Below, piece by piece: positions 57,907-64,000 of a stretch of 64,000 nucleotides of DNA. How positions within the stretch are numbered: the stretch's first letter is position 1; each line of letters starts with the position of its first letter. The stretch comes from Dyadobacter koreensis. Its GTDB lineage: Bacteria; Bacteroidota; Bacteroidia; Cytophagales; Spirosomataceae. Under the pieces are notes generated by a model that saw only the letters and a program-made list of their open reading frames with translations, was not told the DNA's origin and did not search any database. The DNA lies in contig NZ_FNXY01000003.1 in NCBI RefSeq assembly GCF_900108855.1, positions 124,001 through 188,000 on the forward strand, given 5' to 3'. A program made the translations under genes and the position numbers.

Positions 57907-59010
57907 CATATTCTTCCTACGGTTACGCTGAAAATCTTCCAACACAAACCCGCCCAGGCCCTGAAGGTTGCTGTAATACGCACGTCCGTTATTCACCTTT
58001 GTAAAGTTCTGGACAAACTGCTTTAAATAAGGATCTGTTGCAATCATAAACGTTGTCACCGGAATTTCCAGACGGCGGCACTGCGCAGCCAGTGTCAGCG
58101 TTTTACTGATGATCTTTCGATCAAGCCCGAAACTGTTCTTGTAATATTTAATCCCTTCCTTCAAGCAAGTTGGCTTACCGTCAGTGATCATAAATATTTG
58201 CTTGTTCCGGGTTTTCTTACGGCGTAAGATATCCATTGCAAGTTCGAGTCCGGCAACTGTATTTGTATGATAAGGCCCCACCTCAAGATAGGGAAGATCT
58301 TTCAGTTGAATCTGCCAGGCGTCATTTCCAAAAACAATGATGTCAAGGGAATCTTTGGGATACTTTGACCGGATCAATTCGGCAAGAGCCAATGCTACTT
58401 TCTTCGCCGGAGTAATCCTGTCTTCTCCGTAAAGAATCATGGAATGGCTGATATCAATCATAACTACCGTCGCCGTCGTCGTTTTCTGCTCACGCTCAAC
58501 TACTTCAAGATCGTTTTCCATCAGCATAAAGTCGCCGATTCCATGATTGACCTGAGCATTCTTGATTGATTCGGTCATAGCAATCTGGTCCAGCGTGTCA
58601 CCAAACTGAAACTGGCGGATATCACTGCTCAACTCATCACCCGTTCCCATGTAAGGCGTATGATGATTACCTCCTGATTTCGATCTTTTCAATTTACCAA
58701 AAATCTCGTCCAAAGCACTTTTTCTAATGCTTTTTTCCGCTTTCGGCGTCATGATCAACTTATTCTCCCCCTCGCGCTTTTCCTCCGTTATGTATCCTTT
58801 TTTCTTCAAATCATCGAAGAAATCGCCGATCCCATAGGAATCATTCGTGAGGTTATACTGCCTGTCGAGCTCGCTCAGCCAGGACATAGCCTCGCTTACA
58901 TCACCTGACGTCATCAGCAGTAATTGCTGAAAAATATCAAAAAGCTGATCAAACTTGCTATTTCCGGTTTGTTCTGCTGGTATAAATTTGGTGAAACGAT
59001 GTCCTCGCAT
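57901..59010 (-). CDS. VWA domain protein, partner of the ChlI-like ATPase
   Basis: 369 residues. The N-terminal half is helical. The von Willebrand A domain has the MIDAS motif D186-I-S188-H-S190, and threonine and aspartate ligands later (about residues 255-280). VWA proteins of this type work with MoxR/ChlI ATPases in protein remodelling or metal-centre assembly. The likely ATPase partner is 29 kb away at 27016-28551. The basic C-terminus is RNRRKN. Confidence 0.82.
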   Translation of the reverse strand: MRGHRFTKFIPAEQTGNSKFDQLFDIFQQLLLMTSGDVSEAMSWLSELDRQYNLTNDSYGIGDFFDDLKKKGYITEEKREGENKLIMTPKAEKSIRKSALDEIFGKLKRSKSGGNHHTPYMGTGDELSSDIRQFQFGDTLDQIAMTESIKNAQVNHGIGDFMLMENDLEVVEREQKTTTATVVMIDISHSMILYGEDRITPAKKVALALAELIRSKYPKDSLDIIVFGNDAWQIQLKDLPYLEVGPYHTNTVAGLELAMDILRRKKTRNKQIFMITDGKPTCLKEGIKYYKNSFGLDRKIISKTLTLAAQCRRLEIPVTTFMIATDPYLKQFVQNFTKVNNGRAYYSNLQGLGGFVLEDFQRNRRKNMK

Positions 59011-59045
59011 AAAAAATCAGATCTGGAAATAAATCTTTAAAAAAC

Positions 59046-59083
59046 AGACGGCTACCTTCGATTTATTTTGAAAGTAGCCGCTT
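59046..59083 (-). terminator. terminator downstream of the bacilliredoxin gene
   Basis: Arms 59046-59058 and 59071-59083 pair with two mismatches. On the minus strand a T6 run follows, ending the transcript of the genes at 59106-62127. Confidence 0.7.
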
Positions 59084-59105
59084 AAAATATTAACAAAGAA
59101 TTGAC

Positions 59106-59534
59106 TTACGCTTCTTCCGCGCAGAATTCTTCATAAGCCATTTGTAAATGTTGTGCGATCATTTCAGCCGAACGACCTTCAATGTGGTGACGTTCTACAA
59201 AATGGATCAACTCGCCATCTTTGAAAAGCGCAACCGCAGGAGAAGACGGAGGATATGGCAAGGTATATTCACGCATTTTTGAAACTGCTTCGATATCGAA
59301 ACCAGCAAACACAGTTGCCAATTGATCTGGCTTCACTTCGCTGCGATCCAAAGAAGCTCTAACACCCGGACGTGCTGCACCAGCCGCACAACCGCACACT
59401 GAATTGATCACTACCAAAGCAGTACCTTTCATGTTCTGCATGAAGTTATCCACTTCTTCCGCACTTGTCAAATCCTGAAAACCGACATTAGTCAACTCCG
59501 CCTTCATAGGCGCTACTAATTGTGGAGGATACAT
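59106..59534 (-). CDS. BrxA/BrxB family bacilliredoxin
   Basis: 142 residues, a thioredoxin-like fold with the CGC active site C47-G-C49 (NSVCGCAAGAARPG). Bacilliredoxins remove bacillithiol from protein cysteines, and YphP/YqiW types have disulphide isomerase activity. Its place after suf genes ties thiol redox control to Fe-S assembly. Whether this host makes bacillithiol cannot be seen in this window. Confidence 0.9.
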   Translation of the reverse strand: MYPPQLVAPMKAELTNVGFQDLTSAEEVDNFMQNMKGTALVVINSVCGCAAGAARPGVRASLDRSEVKPDQLATVFAGFDIEAVSKMREYTLPYPPSSPAVALFKDGELIHFVERHHIEGRSAEMIAQHLQMAYEEFCAEEA

Positions 59535-59657
59535 ATTTTCTTAAAGTTTAAAGTTAAAATTTGATTATCTAGTCGTCATTAGCAGTGCGCTTCTGACTGT
59601 ACAAATTATTATTATCTTAGGTTTTGATTGCCGATAGCTGAAAGCCGACCTCCTCAA

Positions 59658-59969
59658 TCACATAAATCCAAGTTCAAGCTTTGCTTCTTCAGACATCATT
59701 TCTGTTGTATAAGGAGGATCAAAAGTAAGCTCGATACTTACATCATTTACGCCTTCCACCTCTCTGATTTTTTGCTCAACCTCTCCTGGCAACGTACCCG
59801 CAGACGGGCAAGAAGGCGAAGTTAATGTCATGGAAACAAACACATTGTTTACCGGAAATATTTTCAAATCATATATCAGGCCAAGCTCGTAAACGTCAAC
59901 CGGAATCTCCGGATCATAAACTGTTTTAATCGCTCTGACAACTTCTTCACGTAATTCTGATTCAGTCAT
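59658..59969 (-). CDS. DUF59/MIP18 family Fe-S assembly protein
   Basis: 103 residues with the DUF59 core (YDPEIPVDVYELGLIYDL, then SMTLTSPSCPSAGTLPGEV with the conserved cysteine at about 77). SufT/MIP18-type proteins help mature Fe-S proteins. It lies in the suf gene string between sufE and the bacilliredoxin gene. Confidence 0.88.
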   Translation of the reverse strand: MTESELREEVVRAIKTVYDPEIPVDVYELGLIYDLKIFPVNNVFVSMTLTSPSCPSAGTLPGEVEQKIREVEGVNDVSIELTFDPPYTTEMMSEEAKLELGFM

Positions 59970-60030
59970 TTCTTTTTTAGTTATGATAACATCAAGTGAA
60001 GAATCTTAGTTTTCACTTTACACTATTTTT

Positions 60031-60450
60031 TTACTCAGCAGCCTGATAAGCGATGCCGTAAGTTCTCATCTGTTTCAGCATTGAGGCTAATCCATTCGAT
60101 CTGGTTTGTGCCAAATGCTGGTGCAAACCGATTCTTTCCATAAAATAAAGATCGGCACTTGCAATTTCCTCGGGTGTATGCCCTGACAAAACTTTTACAA
60201 GCATACTCACTAATCCTCTTACAATAATTGCATCACTGTCTGCCTCAAATTTCAAAAGCTCCCCATCCATGTACGCATTCAGCCATACTCTGGACTGGCA
60301 GCCTTTAATAATATTTTCTTCGGTTTTGAATTGCTCTTCCAAAGGAGGGAATTGTTTTCCGAGATCAATAATATACTCGTATTTACTTTCCCAATCATCA
60401 AACAATTCAAAATCCTCGATAAGTTCGTCTTGTGCTTCTTTAATTGTCAT
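60031..60450 (-). CDS. sufE: sulphur acceptor protein SufE
   Basis: 139 residues from the ATG at 60448-60450, which puts the sulphur-accepting cysteine at C51 (IIKGCQSRVW), the same number as in E. coli SufE. The frame stays open to a TTG at 60459, which is less likely. SufE takes persulphide from SufS and passes it to SufBCD. It follows a DUF5618 gene by about 20 nt. Confidence 0.93.
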   Translation of the reverse strand: MTIKEAQDELIEDFELFDDWESKYEYIIDLGKQFPPLEEQFKTEENIIKGCQSRVWLNAYMDGELLKFEADSDAIIVRGLVSMLVKVLSGHTPEEIASADLYFMERIGLHQHLAQTRSNGLASMLKQMRTYGIAYQAAE

Positions 60451-60468
60451 AATCAACAATTCCTATTT

Positions 60469-60849
60469 TCAGGCCTCAGCCATTCGGGTTTCTAACCAAT
60501 GAATAACTACTTCTGCTTCCTCAAAACCTATTCTGGCAACTCCTGCGTTCGGAATACCATCATAACTCATTGATAAATGTAAAATGTCATAAACCGAAAC
60601 AAATCTGGCCAGCAGCTTTTTGTCTAAAGCTGACAATTTCTGTTTGTACCAATCCACATCTTTTCTGCCTTTACCCTTCTTGCCTAAAAATGAATCCAAT
60701 GCAACTAAGACACCAGCGTATGCCGTATGACCAGCCATCTTTACGTATTTCGTATCCTGATAGTAACCATCAACTTTCTGAGCCTTCTCCGTCAGAATTT
60801 CCCTGGCATTGTCAAGATACCTTCTCGCTTCAACGATTTGCGAATTCAT
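60469..60849 (-). CDS. DUF5618 family protein
   Basis: 126 residues, all-helical, with the family stretch YVKMAGHTAYAGVLVALDSFLG near residue 35. Found in the suf operon of many Bacteroidota; its role in Fe-S assembly is not known. The order SufS-DUF5618-SufE is typical. Confidence 0.85.
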   Translation of the reverse strand: MNSQIVEARRYLDNAREILTEKAQKVDGYYQDTKYVKMAGHTAYAGVLVALDSFLGKKGKGRKDVDWYKQKLSALDKKLLARFVSVYDILHLSMSYDGIPNAGVARIGFEEAEVVIHWLETRMAEA

Positions 60850-60900
60850 TTTTAAGATTTTATAGTGTGTAAATATAATATATTTTCATTTCCATGTCAG

Positions 60901-62127
60901 CTAACCCAACATCTTCTTCGCCTTGTGAAGTCCTTTGATCAAACTGTCAATTTCCTCAATTGTATTGTAAACAGCAAATGATGCACGGGTGGTTCCTAAA
61001 ATACCCAGACGGCTCATTAAAGGCTGGGTACAATGATGGCCTGTCCGGACAGCAATTCCCTGATTATCCAAAATCACAGCAATATCCTGATGGTGCATTC
61101 CTTCAATAACAAACGATAGAACACTTACTTTATCTTTCGCCTGACCAATAATTTTCAATCCAGGAATCTCACGAACAGCGTCCGTAGCATATTTCAGAAG
61201 TTCACTTTCATATTTTGCAATGTTATCTTTGCCTAGCGTATCGACATAATCCAACGCATATTTAGCAGCAACCACATCCGCAATATTGGGCGTACCCGCT
61301 TCAAATTTATAGGGTAATTCGTTGTAAGTCGTTTTTTCAAACGTCACTTCTTTGATCATTTCTCCACCGCCACGGTAAGGAGGCATAGCATCAAGCAATT
61401 CTTTTTTACCATACAAAATACCCATTCCGGTCGGCCCGTATATTTTGTGAAGCGATAACGCGTAAAAATCAACGTCAAGAGCCTGAACATCCAAAAATAA
61501 ATGAGAACTCGCCTGGGCGCCGTCCAGCAGCACCTTTGCACCAACTTTATGTGCCTTTTTAATAATGTCAGAAACCGGATTAATGGTCCCCAATGCATTG
61601 GAAGCATGTACTACGGAAACAATCTTCGTTTTTCCAGAAAGCATTTTTTCGTATTCATCCATTAAAAGTTCTCCTTCATCATTGATTGGGATAACTCTCA
61701 AGACACAGCCTTTTTCTTCACAAAGCATCTGCCACGGTACGATATTCGAGTGGTGCTCCATCGTTGAAATGATGATCTCATCACCTTCCTTCAAAAATTT
61801 TCGTCCATAAGATTGCGCAACAAGATTAATGCTATCAGTTGTCCCGTACGTAAAAATAACTTCTTCGGACAAAGGCGCATTGATAAATTTCTGCATCCGC
61901 CGACGCGTATCCTCGAAAGCACCGGTTGCTTTTTCCGCCAGATGGTGAATACCACGGTGGATATTGGCATTGTAATGTTCATAATAACCTGACAACGCGT
62001 CCAGTACAATCCGAGGTTTTTGAGTTGTTGCGGCGTTGTCAAAATACACAAGTTGTTTTCCACCAATTACCTCATTAAGAATAGGAAAATCTTTACGGAT
62101 GGACGCGATATCTGGGAAATTAGTCAT
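60901..62127 (-). CDS. sufS: cysteine desulfurase SufS
   Basis: 408 residues from the ATG at 62125-62127. An upstream TTG at 62154 is in frame but lies inside the terminator hairpin, so it is rejected. The PLP lysine is in LSLHKIYGPTG and the active cysteine in RTGHHCTQPL. SufS takes sulphur from cysteine and gives it to SufE. First gene after the terminator that follows sufD. Confidence 0.95.
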   Translation of the reverse strand: MTNFPDIASIRKDFPILNEVIGGKQLVYFDNAATTQKPRIVLDALSGYYEHYNANIHRGIHHLAEKATGAFEDTRRRMQKFINAPLSEEVIFTYGTTDSINLVAQSYGRKFLKEGDEIIISTMEHHSNIVPWQMLCEEKGCVLRVIPINDEGELLMDEYEKMLSGKTKIVSVVHASNALGTINPVSDIIKKAHKVGAKVLLDGAQASSHLFLDVQALDVDFYALSLHKIYGPTGMGILYGKKELLDAMPPYRGGGEMIKEVTFEKTTYNELPYKFEAGTPNIADVVAAKYALDYVDTLGKDNIAKYESELLKYATDAVREIPGLKIIGQAKDKVSVLSFVIEGMHHQDIAVILDNQGIAVRTGHHCTQPLMSRLGILGTTRASFAVYNTIEEIDSLIKGLHKAKKMLG

Positions 62128-62145
62128 TATACCGTTATTTAGAAA

Positions 62146-62180
62146 AATGCCCAACCCAATTGAAGAGAAGGTTGGGCATT
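62146..62180 (-). terminator. intrinsic terminator between sufD and sufS
   Basis: A perfect 11-bp stem (62146-62156 with 62170-62180) with a 13-nt loop, followed on the minus strand by a T-rich tract (ATTTTTCT). It may reduce read-through from sufCD into sufS. Confidence 0.75.
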
Positions 62181-62215
62181 ACAAAAAAGTTTATGTTGCA
62201 AAAACAGAACGAGAA

Positions 62216-63535
62216 TTACTTCTCAGAAAGTTTCTCTGCAATTACATTTTCAAGGTATTCACGGATGGAGTCGATCTTTATTTGAGAAACAACATCAGCA
62301 CAGAAGGCAAACATCAAAAGTGACATAGCCTCCGGCTTCGAAATTCCACGTGAGCGCATATAAAACAAGGCTTCCTCGTCGATCTGCCCTGTCGTCGTTC
62401 CGTGTGAACACTTCACGTCATCAGCAAAAATTTCAAGCTGAGGTTTTGTATACATGGTTGCCTCTGTGGACAGCACTATGTTTTTACAAGACTGGAAAGC
62501 GTTGGTTTTCTGCGCGTCGGGACGAACAAATATTTTCCCGTTGAAAACACCCTTCGACTTGTCGCGCAAAATTCCTTTATACAATTCGTTACTTTCAGAA
62601 TTTGGCTTACGATGATCTGCAACAGTATGGTTATCAACATGCTGAGTTCCGTCAGGGAAATATAAACCGTACATATATGCTTCACAATGCTCGCCATCGA
62701 TCACAATATTCAGGTTATTTCTCGTAAACTTTCCATTCAGAGTTACCGTTGCCGCATAAAAGTGCGACTTTTCCAGCATTCGAACCTGTGTGGTTCCGAT
62801 GTGGTACGCATTTTCACTTTCATTCTGAACTTTGTAATATTCAACACCTGCTTCCTCGCCCACATTGATCTCCGTCACAACATTTGTAAAAGAGCGCTGC
62901 TCGCCTATTGTTCTGAAAGCTTCTGCGATCTTGACATGCGCATTTTTACCAACAGCAATAATATTGCGAGGCTGACTTCCAATGTTTTCCTGACGGGAAT
63001 CACTTACGAAACGTAAAATTACCGGATGCTCAACAGTCTTATTATCCGGAACGTGGATAAAGACACCGTCATGAGCAAAAGCCGTATTTAGTGATGTAAA
63101 TGAGTCAGTATCATCTTTTACCAGTTCATCAAAATACGAATTGACAAGTTCAGGATTGTTTTTATATGCATTTTGCAAAGAGTCAATGATAATCTGATCC
63201 GTAGAGGAAACCATCGTTGACAAAGCGGCATTGTAGTGGCCGTTGACAAAATACAAAATATTTGCAGCTTGCTCAGGCATTTTGAGATCTACCAGATCGT
63301 CTGCTGAAAGCGTATCGCTTGCATTAAAATTATATGAAGCACTGATCAGATCACGAACGTTGCTGTATTTCCATTCTTCGTTTTTGATGGTTGGAAAGCC
63401 CAACTCATCAAATTGTGCAATGGCAGCACGTTTCTTTTGATGAAAAGCCGATTTGGCCTCACCATTCATCACGGATTCCCGTGCATGAAAATCAGTGATT
63501 AACTTCGTTTTTAAATCTATGGTTTCGGTACTCAT
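62216..63535 (-). CDS. sufD: Fe-S cluster assembly scaffold SufD
   Basis: 439 residues, SufB/SufD beta-helix family. The C-terminal core has DVKCSHGTTTGQIDEEALFYMRSRG-type sequence. SufD with SufB and SufC forms the SufBCD scaffold. The start is ATG at 63533-63535. It lies 78 nt downstream of sufC. Confidence 0.95.
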   Translation of the reverse strand: MSTETIDLKTKLITDFHARESVMNGEAKSAFHQKKRAAIAQFDELGFPTIKNEEWKYSNVRDLISASYNFNASDTLSADDLVDLKMPEQAANILYFVNGHYNAALSTMVSSTDQIIIDSLQNAYKNNPELVNSYFDELVKDDTDSFTSLNTAFAHDGVFIHVPDNKTVEHPVILRFVSDSRQENIGSQPRNIIAVGKNAHVKIAEAFRTIGEQRSFTNVVTEINVGEEAGVEYYKVQNESENAYHIGTTQVRMLEKSHFYAATVTLNGKFTRNNLNIVIDGEHCEAYMYGLYFPDGTQHVDNHTVADHRKPNSESNELYKGILRDKSKGVFNGKIFVRPDAQKTNAFQSCKNIVLSTEATMYTKPQLEIFADDVKCSHGTTTGQIDEEALFYMRSRGISKPEAMSLLMFAFCADVVSQIKIDSIREYLENVIAEKLSEK

Positions 63536-63613
63536 TCCTTTTGGTATTGAAAGTGATTTTACTTGGCTGCCCTTTCGGTTAGCCTTACAATAACCTGGTA
63601 AATTAAAAGCAGA

Positions 63614-64000
63614 TTATTGATTTACTTCCTCAGCCTCAACTTCGGCCTTGATCCAGTCATATCCTTTTTCTTCCAATTCGAATGCAAGTTCTTTGCCACC
63701 GGATTTAACAATTCTTCCTTTGTAAAGGACGTGAACGAAATCAGGCACGATATAATCCAAAAGACGCTGATAATGCGTTACCACGATAGCAGAACGTTCA
63801 GGAGAACGAAGCGAATTAACACCTTCTGCCACGATCCTTAATGCATCGATATCAAGTCCTGAATCGGTCTCGTCAAGAATAGCCAGCTTCGGTTCAAGAA
63901 CCGCCATCTGGAAAATCTCATTTCTTTTTTTCTCTCCACCTGAAAATCCTTCATTCAAAGCACGTTTCAGCAACGAGTCGTTCATGCTAACCAATTTCGC
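63614..64000 (-). CDS. sufC: Fe-S cluster assembly ATPase SufC (5' partial at window edge)
   Basis: C-terminal 128 codons only; the frame continues past the window edge, and the apparent first codon (TTG at 63994) is internal. It shows the ABC signature FSGGEKKR, the Walker [13 protein letters not shown] and the switch histidine in VVTHYQRLL. SufC is the ATPase of the SufBCD scaffold. sufB probably lies beyond the edge. Confidence 0.95.
   Translation of the reverse strand, partial: AKLVSMNDSLLKRALNEGFSGGEKKRNEIFQMAVLEPKLAILDETDSGLDIDALRIVAEGVNSLRSPERSAIVVTHYQRLLDYIVPDFVHVLYKGRIVKSGGKELAFELEEKGYDWIKAEVEAEEVNQ

Noticed and set aside
1-64000. CRISPR arrays, insertion sequences, prophage genes, tRNA genes
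   Set aside because: No regularly spaced repeats, transposase or phage proteins, and no tRNA-like cloverleaf noticed in the short intergenic gaps.

Overview
The window looks like chromosome from a member of the Bacteroidota, most likely a Cytophagales bacterium near Dyadobacter. This is inferred from four things: flexirubin/dialkylresorcinol (DarA/DarB) pigment genes, a suf operon carrying DUF5618 and a DUF59 protein, Bacteroidota-style -7 boxes (TAnnTTTG), and moderately AT-rich sequence with weak Shine-Dalgarno signals. Gene density is high. No intergenic gap exceeds about 260 bp, and I found no tRNA, rRNA, insertion sequence, prophage or CRISPR array.

Layout. (1) 1-5554 is the edge of an aryl-polyene/flexirubin-type locus: the end of an MMPL-acyltransferase-methyltransferase fusion, a phytoene-desaturase-like oxidase, a flavin halogenase-like protein and, convergently, a ketosynthase-like protein without its active cysteine. 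(2) 5579-40703 is a mostly housekeeping block: glpD, a BON-LysM protein, rpsF-rpsR-rplI, a YggS-family protein, a heptosyltransferase-like enzyme, mrdA-rodA, an NFACT protein, a cysteine-synthase-like enzyme, a CheY-like regulator with a metallo-hydrolase, pheT, zapA, rny, a ChlI-like AAA+ ATPase, recA, a fatty acid desaturase, an HExxH peptidase, dnaA and methylmalonyl-CoA mutase. (3) 40700-54618 is a long minus-strand pigment operon: ketosynthase, ACP, an ABC-2 exporter, a BtrH-like protein, DarB, DarA, an O-methyltransferase, a DUF218 lipoprotein, two secreted unknown proteins, a PaaK-like ligase and a membrane-anchored Ntn-type hydrolase. A divergent phosphopantetheinyl transferase (54706-55329) follows. 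(4) 55400-64000 holds a PIG-L deacetylase, a VWA protein, and the suf Fe-S assembly genes with a bacilliredoxin, cut by the right edge at sufC.

How they fit. The two pigment lobes look like halves of one pathway. In the right lobe the ligase would load an aromatic acid, the PPTase would activate the ACP, the ketosynthase would extend the chain, DarB/DarA would make the dialkylresorcinol head, and the ABC pair would export. The left lobe would supply the chain-length-factor-like partner, redox and halogenation tailoring, and an MMPL exporter/acyltransferase. About 35 kb of housekeeping DNA separates them, which is the most notable feature of the window. The enzyme that joins polyene and resorcinol is not fixed by sequence; the BtrH-like protein, the fused acyltransferase and the Ntn hydrolase are competing candidates.
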